Part shown: one piece after another, positions 46,076 to 54,731 of the stretch
How positions within the stretch are numbered: the first letter of the stretch is position 1
Layout: each line of letters starts with the position of its first letter
From: Pleomorphomonas sp. T1.2MG-36
Lineage (GTDB): Bacteria; Pseudomonadota; Alphaproteobacteria; Rhizobiales; Pleomorphomonadaceae
Reading direction: 5' to 3'
NCBI RefSeq assembly: GCF_950100655.1
Contig: NZ_CATNLY010000034.1
Coordinates: 186,001-250,000, forward strand
DNA: 64,000 nt
Program-made: the position numbers and the translations under genes
The notes under the pieces: generated by a model
Database searches by the model: none
What the model was told of the DNA's origin: nothing
What the model saw: the letters and a program-made list of their open reading frames with translations, nothing else

Positions 46076-46465
46076 ATGATCGGATCGGTAGGCTCCATCG
46101 GCGGAAGCGTCGGCGGCCAAAGCCTCGAAAGGGCGGCTCGCCGCGCGTCCGGTCGTTACGTCGAAGCTGCGGAGCGCATCTCCCCCGACGGCGATGGCCA
46201 GCGGCACTTCGCCCTCATCGATCTTCATGCCGAGGCCAGAAGCGAGTCCGTCCGCCGCCCCGCCGCACAGTCGGCGGGCAACCCTGCCTCGGCCCCTTTC
46301 GTCGCGCAACTCGCAGCTCTGGGTCTTGGCGATGCCGGCACCGGCGAGCGCCGCGTCCGCCGCGATCCGTCGCTTGTCGTTTCCAGGGCCGATGCGCTCT
46401 ATCGGGACGGCTATCGCCGCGTCACCGACCTCGAGCCCGGCTTCTTCGGCGCTGCCGAGTACTGA
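46076..46465 (+). CDS. Conserved-looking small protein of unknown function
   Basis: 129-aa protein that I do not recognise as a named family. It has a Gly/Ser-rich start (MIGSVGSIGGSVGG), a basic-acidic central part, a short hydrophobic motif APFVAQLAALGLGD (about residues 73-86) and a C-terminus ending in ADALYRDGYRR and LEPGFFG. No signal peptide, membrane helix or catalytic motif is evident. It resembles small hypothetical proteins of rhizobia that carry an FxAQLxA segment. Start ATG 46076 has GAGAGG about 9 nt upstream. A full CtrA-type box lies about 90 bp upstream. Confidence 0.65.
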   Translation: MIGSVGSIGGSVGGQSLERAARRASGRYVEAAERISPDGDGQRHFALIDLHAEARSESVRRPAAQSAGNPASAPFVAQLAALGLGDAGTGERRVRRDPSLVVSRADALYRDGYRRVTDLEPGFFGAAEY

Positions 46466-46483
46466 TCCGGCTCCCCTAAAAAC

Positions 46484-46515
46484 AAAAAGGCCGGCGCGAT
46501 GCACCGGCTCTTTTC
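46484..46515. terminator. Bidirectional terminator between the small gene and rpmF
   Basis: AAAAAGGCCGG and CCGGCTCTTTT form a GC stem around CGCGATGCA. On the minus strand the stem is followed by CTTTTTGTTTTT, a good U-run for rpmF; on the plus strand by TCTTTTC. A second hairpin, GGCCGTC/GACGGCC (46527-46543), lies closer to the rpmF stop. Confidence 0.8.
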
Positions 46516-46559
46516 AAGTCGATCCCGGCCGTCATCGACGGCCGAGCAGGTCTCTCTCA

Positions 46560-46742
46560 TCAGGCTTCCTTGGGGGCCAGGATCTGGCGGCCGCGGTACA
46601 TGCCGGTCTTGAGGTCGACGTGATGGGGACGACGCAGCTCACCCGAGGTCTTGTCCTCGACGTAGGTCGGCTGCTTGAGGGCATCGGCGGACCGACGCAT
46701 GCCACGCCTGGACGGCGAGGTCTTTCGCTTGGGAACTGCCAT
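46560..46742 (-). CDS. rpmF: 50S ribosomal protein L32
   Basis: 60-aa basic ribosomal protein beginning [18 protein letters not shown], the standard alphaproteobacterial L32 N-terminus. The C-terminal half lacks the zinc-binding cysteines, as in other C-minus L32 forms. It lies downstream of mtgA on the same strand; this mtgA-rpmF order recurs in alphaproteobacteria. A good terminator follows. Confidence 0.97.
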   Translation of the reverse strand: MAVPKRKTSPSRRGMRRSADALKQPTYVEDKTSGELRRPHHVDLKTGMYRGRQILAPKEA

Positions 46743-46910
46743 TGTCTTCTACTCCATCGCCCGCTCTGAAAGGAGGACCGCAACGATCCACCGTTCGGGC
46801 GCGCGGGCGCTCGTTCCTAAAGATGCGGCCTTATACAGACTGATGCGCCACTTTGCCAGTGCCTGCCCGGAAAAAAGTGCGCTCTCCGTCGCAATCCCGA
46901 TGGCCGGCCA

Positions 46911-47654
46911 TCACGACTTCAGGCACTCGACGTAGGCGCCGGACTGGTTGACGCGGCGCTCGATGATGCGCGCCAGCGTCTTTTGCGCCCTGCTCGGCTT
47001 CAGCGGGTTGCGGATGGCCGGATTGGGCAGGGCGGCGGCGATCAGCGCCGCCTCGCGCCGGCTCAGCTTCGATGCCGGCTTCTTGTAGTAATACTGGGCC
47101 GCGGCCTCCACGCCATAAACGTTGGGGCCGAGCTCGGCGATATTGAGGTAGATCTCAAGCGTCCGCCGCTTCGACCAGATGAAATCGGCATAGAGGGCGA
47201 GCGGGATTTCGAGTCCCTTGCGAATGTAGGAACGAGACGGCCACAGAAAGACGTTCTTCACCGTCTGCATGGTGATGGTGCTCGCACCGCGATTGGGGCC
47301 GCCGTCGCGGCTCAGCACCGAGCGAAGCTGTTCCCAGTCGACGCCGTCATGAAAGCAGAACTGGCCGTCCTCGCTCATCACCACGGCCTGCTGCATGCTG
47401 GGCGAGATATCCTCAAGATCGACCCACTGGCGGCTATACCCCTGAAGGGTGACGAGGTCTCCAATCATCAGCGTCGAGATCGGGCGCATGAAGAGATAAA
47501 GCGGCGTCAGCACGAAGGGCAGAACAACCACCACCGCAGCGGCGATCGACAACCGCTTGAGCCAGATCCGCCAGCCAGATCGCCTCACAGCTGCCGCCTC
47601 CTCGTCGTCCGCCGCCGGCTCGCCTTCGGCCATCGCCTCGCTGAGATCGCTCAT
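46911..47654 (-). CDS. mtgA: Monofunctional peptidoglycan glycosyltransferase
   Basis: 247-aa GT51 enzyme that polymerises lipid II into glycan strands at the inner membrane. It has a cytoplasmic acidic N-terminus, one membrane helix (about residues 32-52: LSIAAAVVVVLPFVLTPLYL) and a periplasmic GT51 domain. The catalytic Glu is in AVVMSEDGQFCFHDGVDW (about 87-104), and RGASTITMQTVKN and KRRTLEIYLNIAELG are conserved. No transpeptidase domain. Start ATG 47654 is chosen with GGTGGGG upstream; the frame extends 47 codons further without support. Confidence 0.94.
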   Translation of the reverse strand: MSDLSEAMAEGEPAADDEEAAAVRRSGWRIWLKRLSIAAAVVVVLPFVLTPLYLFMRPISTLMIGDLVTLQGYSRQWVDLEDISPSMQQAVVMSEDGQFCFHDGVDWEQLRSVLSRDGGPNRGASTITMQTVKNVFLWPSRSYIRKGLEIPLALYADFIWSKRRTLEIYLNIAELGPNVYGVEAAAQYYYKKPASKLSRREAALIAAALPNPAIRNPLKPSRAQKTLARIIERRVNQSGAYVECLKS

Positions 47655-47959
47655 GCCCCACCCGCCTGTCCGTTTCGTCATAAACCAACCATGCCAGCCG
47701 GGCAAACAAGGGAAAAGACGGCTGCGCGTGGCGATATCGACAACTCCAGCCGGGTCCCGCATGCCACGACCTGCGATCAATAGGCAAAACAGCACGCCAA
47801 AACGGCAGATGCCCGCAATTTATACAGCCCTGCTTTAAATTTGACATGGCGCGATTTAAGGCAACATGAGACCTTTGACTTGTGAGCGCTGCTTTGTCGG
47901 TCTTCCGTCTGGGTCTTCCTCCTGATCCACCGTGGCACTCCAGCTTTCCTCCCAGAACT
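47655..47959. other. Gene-free region carrying an sRNA promoter
   Basis: About 300 bp upstream of mtgA with no protein gene. Its right half contains a plus-strand promoter-like TTGACA at 47841-47846 and the body of a small-RNA candidate. The left half should hold the mtgA promoter; no clear boxes were assigned. Confidence 0.5.
47841..47869 (+). promoter_or_regulatory. Promoter-like element of the orphan sRNA
   Basis: A perfect -35 TTGACA (47841-47846) is followed after 17 bp by ACATGA (47864-47869), a weak -10 match. It is correctly placed for an RNA starting near 47876. No plus-strand protein gene follows before the terminator. Confidence 0.5.
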
Positions 47960-47988
47960 CAGGCCGGTGACCCCGGCCTGTTTTTTTT
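47876..47988 (+). ncRNA. Candidate trans-acting sRNA with anti-Shine-Dalgarno motifs
   Basis: A transcript of about 110 nt is predicted between a TTGACA promoter and a strong terminator, antisense to no gene and with both neighbours on the minus strand. It contains two single-stranded-looking C/U motifs, TTCCTCCT (47916-47923) and TTTCCTCCC (47945-47953), complementary to Shine-Dalgarno sequences. Size, orphan position and CCUCC loops resemble the alpha-r14 family of rhizobial Hfq-associated sRNAs. Family membership is inferred by eye only. Confidence 0.6.
47960..47988 (+). terminator. Rho-independent terminator of the orphan sRNA
   Basis: CAGGCCGG (47960-47967), loop TGACC, CCGGCCTG (47973-47980), then eight T residues. 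This is the best intrinsic terminator in the window, and no plus-strand protein gene precedes it. Confidence 0.9.
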
Positions 47989-48067
47989 GCGCCATGCTCG
48001 GTGCGGCAGACATGGAAAAGGCCGGGGATCGCTCCCCGGCCCTCCCGCCCCCTGCTTGTGTCTTTGA

Positions 48068-51000
48068 TTACTCGTCACCCATGGCGACCAGCGTCGCATT
48101 GCCGCCCGCCGCCGCCGTATTGATCGACACCACCTGCTCCAGCGCAAACCGGGCGAGATAGTTCGGGCCGCCCGCCTTGGGACCGGTGCCGGAAAGCCCC
48201 GACCCACCGAAGGGTTGGGAGCCGACCACCGCGCCGATCATGTTGCGGTTGACATAGACATTGCCGACCGGCAGCCGCTCGACGATGCGCTTTACCGTCG
48301 TTTCAATGCGCGAGTGGATGCCAAGCGTCAGCCCGTAGCCGCTCGCCGCGATATCCTCGATGATCCTGTCGAGGTCCTTCGCCTTGTAGCGGACGACATG
48401 CAGCACCGGACCGAACACCTCGCGATCGAGCGCCGCCGCGTCGGGCAGTTCGATGATGGTTGGTGCAAAGTAGGAACCGCCCTCCAGTGCCCCGCCCGGC
48501 ACGTCACCCGAGAACAGCACGCCGCCCTTGCCCTGCCATGCCGCAACATGAACGGCGAGCTTTTCCGTCTGCTCACGGTCGATGATCGGACCGACGTCGG
48601 TGTCGGGCTGACGCGGATCCCCCACCGTGAGTTCGGCCGCCGCGCCCTTGACGAGGTCGATCATGTGGTCGGCGACATCCTCCTGCACGAACAGGAGCCG
48701 CAGGGCCGAACAGCGCTGCCCCGCCGAGCGAAAGGCCGAGGTGATGACGTCGTCGGTCACCTGCTCGCCGAGGGCGGTGGCATCGACGATCATGGCATTG
48801 AGGCCACCGGTTTCGGCGATCAGCGGCACGATCGGTCCGCGCTTGGCAGCGAGTGCTCCGTTGATAGCAAAGGCAGTGTCGGTCGAGCCGGTGAAGGCGA
48901 CACCGGCGATGCGCGGATCGGCGATCAGCGCCGCTCCGGCCGTCCCGTCGCCGACGATAAGGGCCAGCGCCGAAGCCGGCACCCCGGCCTCGTGCAACAA
49001 CCGCACCGCCATGGCGCCGATGAGCGACGTCTGTTCGGCGGGCTTTGCCACCACCGCATTGCCGGCGGCGAGCGCCGCGACCGTCTGCCCCATGAAGATG
49101 GCGAGCGGGAAGTTCCAGGGAGCGATGGTCGCGAACACGCCACGGCCGCGATACGCCAGCCGGTTTTCCTCGCCGGTCGGACCGGGCATGGCGGTGGGCG
49201 AGGCGAACAGCCGACGCGCCTCGGCGGCATAGTAGCGGCAGAAATCGACCGCCTCGCGCACCTCGGCCACGCCATCGGACAGCGTCTTGCCCGCCTCGAG
49301 CCCCAGAACGGCCAGGAACGCCGGCAACCGGTCCTCAAGAAGATCGGCCGCCCGTTCGAGCACCGCGGCACGTGTCTCGGCCGGCGTTCCCGACCACTGC
49401 CGGAAGCCGGCGGCGGCCGATGCCACGGCCTTGCCGGCGGTATCGGCGTCGGCATCGATCGCCCGGCCAACCGCCGTCTTGCCGTCCACCGGCGACAGGA
49501 GGACGCGCGACGAACCCGCAACCTCCACTCCATCGATGATCGAGGCGGCCGTTCCGAAATCGCTCCCCGCCGCCGTGATCGCGGCCAGCAACGGTTCGAG
49601 CGCCTGTTCGTCGGCCAGTTCCACCCCGCGCGAGTTGCGGCGGGCGCCGAACAGATCGGCAGGCAGCGGAATGCGGGCGTGACGGGCGCGATCGCCGCCC
49701 TCCAGCACGTCGGCGGGACGCTTCAGCAAGGTCGAGATCTCCACTTTGGCGTCACCGACGGCGGCGACGAAGGATGAGTTGGCGCCGTTTTCCAGAAGGC
49801 GGCGGACGAGATAGGCGAGAAGGTCCTTGTGGCCACCGACGGGCGCATAGATGCGGCAGGGCTGACCGCCCTTCTCGGTCACTTCGCGATAGAGCGTATC
49901 GCCCATGCCGTGCAGCCGCTGGAACTCGAAATGACGATCGGCGCCGGCGATCTCCGATACCTCGGCTACCGTCAGGGCGTTGTGCGTCGCAAACTGCGGG
50001 TAGAGGCGCGGCCGCGCACGCAGCAGCTTGTCGGCGCAGACGAGATAGGAGAGGTCGGTCGACGCCTTGCGGGTGAAGAGCGGATAGTCGTCAAGGCCGC
50101 GCTCCTGGCCCCGCTTCATTTCGGTGTCCCAATAGGCACCCTTGACGAGCCGGACCATGAACCGGCGGTTCAGGCTCTCGGCGAGCTCAACCATGTAGTC
50201 GATCACCGCCGGCGCCCGCTTCTGATAGGCCTGCACGGCAAGGCCGAAGCCGTGCCAACCGGCGAGAGACGGATCGGCGGCAACGGCAGCGATGACGTCG
50301 AGCGACAGCTTCAGCCGGTCCGCCTCCTCGGCATCGACCGTCAGGTTGAGATCGTGGGCCTTCGCAGCCCGCGACAGCTCCAGGAGCTTCGGCACCAGTT
50401 CGGCCATCACGCGCTCGGCGTTCAGCGCCTCGTAGCGCGGATGCAACGCCGACAGCTTCACCGAAATGCCCGGCCGGGCCGGCAGCGCCTCGGAACCCGC
50501 CGACCGGCCGATCGCCTCGATCGCCTGGGCATAGTCGGCGAAGTAGCGGGTCGCGTCGGCTGCCGTGCGGGCGCCCTCGCCCAGCATGTCGTAGGAGTGG
50601 CGATAGCCCTTGCCAGCCAAACCGCGAGCGCGCGACAGGGCCGCCTCGATCGAGGTGCCCAGCACGAACTGATGGCCCATGATCTTCATCGCCTGCCGTG
50701 TGGCGGCGCGCACCGGCGGCATGCCCAGGCGCTTGACGAGGCCGGTGATGACGTTCTCGGGCGTCTCCCCCGGTTGCAGCACGCGCGTCGTGACGCCGAG
50801 CGCCCATCCGGATGCCGCCACCAGCCAGGGATCCTCGCCCTTGCCGTGAAAGCCGAAGGCGGCCGAGGCGAGCTTGTCCTCGATCAGCTTGTCGGCGGTG
50901 GCGCCGTCGGGCACGCGCAGCAGCGCTTCGGCCATCACCATGATGGCGAGGCCCTCGCGTGTCGTCAGCGAATAGGCTTTCAGAAAGTCCTCGACGCCGC

Positions 51001-51184
51001 CGATTGCCGACTTGCCCTCTCGAATGGCGGTGATGAGATGGCCGGCGTGCGCATCGACGCGCGCCCGCGCCCTCAGGTCTTCGGGTCGCGCCGCCAGAAG
51101 ACGCCGGACCACCACCGTCTCATCTTCCGCATAGGGCGACGAAAAGCACGGAGCCCGGTGGGGCTCGGAAAGAACTGCAGACAT
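48068..51184 (-). CDS. putA: Bifunctional proline dehydrogenase / P5C dehydrogenase PutA
   Basis: 1038-aa enzyme oxidising proline to glutamate. The flavin-binding proline dehydrogenase domain (about residues 130-450) has VDAEEADRLKLSLDVI and RLVKGAYWDTEMKRGQ. The aldehyde dehydrogenase domain (about 540-1020) has the catalytic Glu in LIAETGGLNAMI and Cys in FRSAGQRCSALRL. The N-terminal ribbon-helix-helix repressor domain of E. coli PutA is missing, matching the separate Lrp-type regulator divergently encoded next door. Start ATG 51184. Confidence 0.95.
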   Translation of the reverse strand: MSAVLSEPHRAPCFSSPYAEDETVVVRRLLAARPEDLRARARVDAHAGHLITAIREGKSAIGGVEDFLKAYSLTTREGLAIMVMAEALLRVPDGATADKLIEDKLASAAFGFHGKGEDPWLVAASGWALGVTTRVLQPGETPENVITGLVKRLGMPPVRAATRQAMKIMGHQFVLGTSIEAALSRARGLAGKGYRHSYDMLGEGARTAADATRYFADYAQAIEAIGRSAGSEALPARPGISVKLSALHPRYEALNAERVMAELVPKLLELSRAAKAHDLNLTVDAEEADRLKLSLDVIAAVAADPSLAGWHGFGLAVQAYQKRAPAVIDYMVELAESLNRRFMVRLVKGAYWDTEMKRGQERGLDDYPLFTRKASTDLSYLVCADKLLRARPRLYPQFATHNALTVAEVSEIAGADRHFEFQRLHGMGDTLYREVTEKGGQPCRIYAPVGGHKDLLAYLVRRLLENGANSSFVAAVGDAKVEISTLLKRPADVLEGGDRARHARIPLPADLFGARRNSRGVELADEQALEPLLAAITAAGSDFGTAASIIDGVEVAGSSRVLLSPVDGKTAVGRAIDADADTAGKAVASAAAGFRQWSGTPAETRAAVLERAADLLEDRLPAFLAVLGLEAGKTLSDGVAEVREAVDFCRYYAAEARRLFASPTAMPGPTGEENRLAYRGRGVFATIAPWNFPLAIFMGQTVAALAAGNAVVAKPAEQTSLIGAMAVRLLHEAGVPASALALIVGDGTAGAALIADPRIAGVAFTGSTDTAFAINGALAAKRGPIVPLIAETGGLNAMIVDATALGEQVTDDVITSAFRSAGQRCSALRLLFVQEDVADHMIDLVKGAAAELTVGDPRQPDTDVGPIIDREQTEKLAVHVAAWQGKGGVLFSGDVPGGALEGGSYFAPTIIELPDAAALDREVFGPVLHVVRYKAKDLDRIIEDIAASGYGLTLGIHSRIETTVKRIVERLPVGNVYVNRNMIGAVVGSQPFGGSGLSGTGPKAGGPNYLARFALEQVVSINTAAAGGNATLVAMGDE

Positions 51185-51356
51185 CTGGTCTCCGGAAGGT
51201 TGCCACCTTGATACGGCAGCTTCTGTTTATATTCCGCAGGATAGCAGCAGGCTTTCGGTGACACTCTCCTTATTGAGGTATAGACTCCGGGTTAATCGCG
51301 GAATGAACCGTTTGTTTCCGTGAAACTTCCGGATTGGCATGTCTTGGAGGCTGACA
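51185..51356. promoter_or_regulatory. putA / Lrp-type regulator divergent promoter region
   Basis: 172-bp gap with both promoters. An imperfect inverted repeat CGGAA (51299-51303) / TTCCG (51316-51320), followed by another TTCCGGA, is a possible regulator site. Lrp-family sites are loose, so this is tentative. Confidence 0.35.
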
Positions 51357-51860
51357 ATGGCAGCAGCAGGGGGCGACCGTTCTCGTCCGAGCCACGATAT
51401 TCCCGGTCTCGATCGCATCGACCGTCGAATTCTCGCCGCGCTTCAGGAAGACGGCCGGATTACCAACCTGGAACTCGCCGAAAAAATCGGCATGTCTGCT
51501 ACGGCAACCGCCGAACGCGTCAAACGATTGTCGCGAGACGGCTTCATCATCGGTTATACGGCGCGCCTCGATCCGCTGCACCTCCAGCGTGGCTTGCTGG
51601 TCTTCGTGGAGATCAAGCTCGACCGCATGAACCCCGAAGTGTTCACCACATTCGCGGCAGCGGTGAAGAAGGCACCGGAGGTGCTCGAATGCCACCTGAT
51701 CGCCGGCGGCTTCGATTATCTCGTCAAGGCGCGTGTCCGCGACATGGAAGCCTATCGCGAGTTCCTGTCCGAAGTGCTGATGACGCTGCCGGGGGTGCGC
51801 GAGACCCACACCTATCCGGTGATGGAAGAGGTGAAGAACACCACCGTGCTGCCGGTATGA
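51357..51860 (+). CDS. putR: Lrp/AsnC family regulator of putA
   Basis: 167-aa leucine-responsive-type regulator. The N-terminal HTH covers about residues 18-75 (LDRIDRRILAALQEDGRITN, then MSATATAERVKRL). A C-terminal RAM/AsnC ligand domain follows (about 85-165, with ECHLIAGGFDYLVKARVRDM). Its divergent position beside putA matches PutR, the proline-responsive activator of rhizobia and Agrobacterium, so it probably activates putA when proline is present. Start ATG 51357 has GGAGG 6 nt upstream. Confidence 0.9.
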   Translation: MAAAGGDRSRPSHDIPGLDRIDRRILAALQEDGRITNLELAEKIGMSATATAERVKRLSRDGFIIGYTARLDPLHLQRGLLVFVEIKLDRMNPEVFTTFAAAVKKAPEVLECHLIAGGFDYLVKARVRDMEAYREFLSEVLMTLPGVRETHTYPVMEEVKNTTVLPV

Positions 51861-51936
51861 TGCGCTTTCGGCGCCTTGACCGGGACGAGAGGCGAGCGCT
51901 ACCACAGCGACCGTTCCTTGTCCGATTGGAGCAGAG

Positions 51937-52863
51937 ATGACCGCCGCCTTCGAAACCGCCCTTTCCGATTTCGCTTCCGCGCTGGAGGCCGGTCTCGCGG
52001 TGCGTCTCGAACCTGTTCCCCGGCCCGGCGAGATCGCCCGGCCGGCCCGTCTTCTGGCAGCCATGCGGCACGCGGTGCTGGCCGGCGGCAAGCGCCTCAG
52101 GCCCTTCCTGCTCACCGAGGTCGCCCGCCTTCTCGATCCCCGTCAGACGACCGACACCCTGATGCCGGCGGTGGCGGCCATCGAGTGCCTGCATTGCTAC
52201 TCGCTGGTGCACGACGACCTGCCGGCCATGGACAACGACACGCTGCGGCGCGGCCGCCCGACCGTCCACGTCGCCTATGACGAGGCGACGGCGATTCTCG
52301 CCGGCGACGGCCTCCTGACGCTGGCCTTCGACCTTCTCGCCGACCCCGCCTGCCACGCCGATCCGGCGATACGGGCGGCGCTGGTGCTCGACCTCGCCCG
52401 CGCCGGCGGCCTCGGCGGCATGGTCGGCGGTCAGATGCTGGACCTGGCGGCCGAGGGACGCTTCGGAGACGGGGCCGCACCCGATGAAGCCGGCATTCGC
52501 AAGCTGCAGGCGATGAAGACCGGTGCGCTGATCCGCGCCGCGACGGTGATGGGCGCCCGGCTCGGCGGCGCCACGGAAGACGAGGTGCGCCGCTTCGCGC
52601 GCTTCGGCGAGATTCTCGGCCTCGCCTTCCAGCTCGCCGACGACCTTCTCGACGTCACCGCCACCGAAAGCGAGATGGGCAAGGCCGTCGCCAAGGACGC
52701 TGCCCACGGCAAGGGGACGCTGGTGGCCCGTCTCGGCATCGATGCCGTGCGCGCCGAGCTCGACCGCCTCGTCGCCGAGGCGACGGGCCTGCTTGCGCCA
52801 TGGGGCACGCGGTCCGAAACGCTCGCCGCCGCCGCTCGCTTCGTCGCCGAGAGACGGCGCTAA
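51937..52863 (+). CDS. ispA: Polyprenyl synthetase (farnesyl diphosphate synthase-like)
   Basis: 308-aa trans-prenyltransferase condensing IPP with DMAPP/GPP. The first Asp-rich motif is LVHDDLPAMDND (about residues 88-99) and the second is QLADDLLDVT (about 230-239). GGKRLRPFLL lies upstream. The short spacing of the first motif fits the bacterial FPP-synthase class, though GGPP synthesis cannot be excluded. The head-to-head neighbour ispG belongs to the same isoprenoid route (the MEP pathway). Confidence 0.92.
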   Translation: MTAAFETALSDFASALEAGLAVRLEPVPRPGEIARPARLLAAMRHAVLAGGKRLRPFLLTEVARLLDPRQTTDTLMPAVAAIECLHCYSLVHDDLPAMDNDTLRRGRPTVHVAYDEATAILAGDGLLTLAFDLLADPACHADPAIRAALVLDLARAGGLGGMVGGQMLDLAAEGRFGDGAAPDEAGIRKLQAMKTGALIRAATVMGARLGGATEDEVRRFARFGEILGLAFQLADDLLDVTATESEMGKAVAKDAAHGKGTLVARLGIDAVRAELDRLVAEATGLLAPWGTRSETLAAAARFVAERRR

Positions 52864-52865
52864 GC

Positions 52866-52896
52866 ATCCGCCCGAAAGGTCGCGACCTTTGCGGAT
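52866..52896. terminator. Palindromic hairpin between ispA and ispG ends
   Basis: A perfect 16-bp palindrome AAAGGTCGCGACCTTT (52875-52890) is enclosed by ATCCGC (52866-52871) and GCGGAT (52891-52896). It lies between the two convergent stop codons. No U-run, so termination is plausible but not certain. Confidence 0.55.
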
Positions 52897-52925
52897 AAGC
52901 GGCTGCGATCAGTCAACCGGGTCGA

Positions 52926-54182
52926 CTATTCGGCCGCTGGCTTGCGATTGGCGCCATCGCCGAACCGCTGCTCGATATAGTCGAGCACCAGCGACTGGAA
53001 ATCGCGGGCGATGGTAGGACCGCGGAGCGTCGCCGCCTTCTCGCCGTCAATGAACACCGGCGCCGCCGGGTTCTCGCCGGTGCCCGGCAGCGAAATGCCG
53101 ATGTCGGCATGCTTGGATTCACCGGGGCCGTTGACGATGCAGCCCATCACCGCCACCTGCAGCGCCTCGACGCCGGGGTAGCGCTGCCGCCACTCCGGCA
53201 TAGCGTCGCGGATCTGATCCTGAATGGTCTTGGCCAGTTCCTGGAACACGGTGGAAGTGGTGCGGCCGCAGCCGGGACAGGCGGCGACGATTGGCACGAA
53301 GCTGCGGAACCCCATCACCTGAAGAAGTTCCTGCGCCACCATCACCTCGCGCGTGCGGTCGCCACCCGGCTCCGGCGTCAGCGACACGCGGATGGTGTCG
53401 CCGATGCCATGCTGCAGCAGGTAACCCATGGAAGCCGACGAGGCGACGACGCCCTTGGTGCCCATGCCGGCCTCGGTGAGACCGAGATGCAGCGCATAAT
53501 CGCCGCGCGAGGCCAGCTCGCCATAGACGGCGATGAGATCCTGCACCTGGCTGACCTTGGCCGACAGCACGATGCGATCGCGGGCAAGGCCGATCTCCTC
53601 GGCGCGGGCAGCCGACAGCAGCGCCGACTGCACCATTGCCTCGCGCATCACCTGCTGCGCCGTCATCGGCGAGCCCTTGGCCTTGTTCTCGTCCATCAGG
53701 CGCGTCGCCAGCTCCTGGTCGAGCGAGCCCCAATTGACGCCGATGCGCACCGCTTTGCCGTGGCGGGCGGCGATCTCGACGATGTCGCTGAAATGGCGGT
53801 CGCGTTTGGCGCGGACGCCGACGTTGCCCGGATTGATGCGATACTTGGCCAGCGCCTCGGCGCAGGCGGGAAAGTCGGCGAGCAGCCGATGGCCGATGAA
53901 ATGGAAATCGCCGATCAGCGGCACGTCGACGCCGACGCGGTCGAGCCGCTCGCGGATGCGCGGCACGGCGGCGGCGCTTTCGTCACGATCGACGGTGATG
54001 CGCACCAGCTCCGAGCCGGCCCGCGCAAGCGCCATCACCTGCGCCACCGTGGCATCGACGTCGGCGGTATCCGTATTGGTCATCGATTGAACGACCACCG
54101 GCGCATCGCCGCCGATCGTCACCTTGCCGACCACGACGGGAACCGAGCGGCGGCGCGGCGCCGGACCGAAGGAACTGAGCAT
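52926..54182 (-). CDS. ispG: 4-hydroxy-3-methylbut-2-enyl diphosphate synthase
   Basis: 418-aa [4Fe-4S] enzyme of the MEP isoprenoid pathway (GcpE). A TIM barrel (about residues 15-270, with [17 protein letters not shown]) is followed by the Fe-S domain. Cluster cysteines are in [13 protein letters not shown] (about 300-312) and [15 protein letters not shown] (about 350-364), and the Glu after NGPG completes the ligand set. Start ATG 54182 has GAGG 6 nt upstream; the open frame runs on upstream through the neighbouring gene but is not coding there. It follows the Zur-like gene by 7 bp. Confidence 0.96.
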   Translation of the reverse strand: MLSSFGPAPRRRSVPVVVGKVTIGGDAPVVVQSMTNTDTADVDATVAQVMALARAGSELVRITVDRDESAAAVPRIRERLDRVGVDVPLIGDFHFIGHRLLADFPACAEALAKYRINPGNVGVRAKRDRHFSDIVEIAARHGKAVRIGVNWGSLDQELATRLMDENKAKGSPMTAQQVMREAMVQSALLSAARAEEIGLARDRIVLSAKVSQVQDLIAVYGELASRGDYALHLGLTEAGMGTKGVVASSASMGYLLQHGIGDTIRVSLTPEPGGDRTREVMVAQELLQVMGFRSFVPIVAACPGCGRTTSTVFQELAKTIQDQIRDAMPEWRQRYPGVEALQVAVMGCIVNGPGESKHADIGISLPGTGENPAAPVFIDGEKAATLRGPTIARDFQSLVLDYIEQRFGDGANRKPAAE

Positions 54183-54189
54183 GCAATCC

Positions 54190-54708
54190 TCAACTGTGGC
54201 TGTGCGAATGGTCGTGGTGGCTGTCGCCTGACTGGCAGGCGACGCAGAGGCCACGAATCTCCAGAACCGAGGCCGACGGCGCAAAGCCTTCCGCCGCCGC
54301 GATGCGGGCGAGCAGCCCGCCGAGTTCGGCCGGTTCGGCCTCGGTCGCCGAACCGCACCGCTCGCAGAGCAGGAACACCAGCGGCGCCTCCGGCGCGGAG
54401 GTGGCATGCCCGTGCTCCTCGATGCAGGCAAGGAAGGCATTGCGGCTCTCGATGCGGTGGGCGAAGCGATGGGCGACCAGGAAATCCAAGGCGCGATAGA
54501 CCGAGATCGGGCTGGGCCGACGCGCCTTGCCGGCGATGCGGTCCATGATCTCATAGGCCGATACCGGTGCGTGGCTTTCCAGCATCGCCTCGAGCACCTG
54601 CCGCCGCTGCTCGGTGAGGCGCAGCCCCTCGTCGCGGCAGCGCTCCTCGGCGCGGGCGACGGCGCGGCTGCGGCAGACCTGATGATCGTGGTCGGAATCG
54701 TCGAGCAA
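54190..54708 (-). CDS. zur: Fur family regulator, Zur-like
   Basis: 172-aa metal-dependent repressor. The N-terminal winged helix (about residues 20-85) includes [20 protein letters not shown] and [12 protein letters not shown]. The dimerisation domain has two CxxC pairs, CERCGS (about 120) and CVAC (about 158), for structural zinc. The C-terminus is His-rich ([10 protein letters not shown]). These features favour zinc (Zur) over iron (Fur). Start TTG 54708 has GGAGAG 4-5 nt upstream. It is likely cotranscribed with ispG. A palindrome AGTATATAGT (54732-54741) lies upstream. Confidence 0.85.
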   Translation of the reverse strand: MLDDSDHDHQVCRSRAVARAEERCRDEGLRLTEQRRQVLEAMLESHAPVSAYEIMDRIAGKARRPSPISVYRALDFLVAHRFAHRIESRNAFLACIEEHGHATSAPEAPLVFLLCERCGSATEAEPAELGGLLARIAAAEGFAPSASVLEIRGLCVACQSGDSHHDHSHSHS

Positions 54709-54731
54709 GGTTCTCTCCAAGCGTCCATCAC

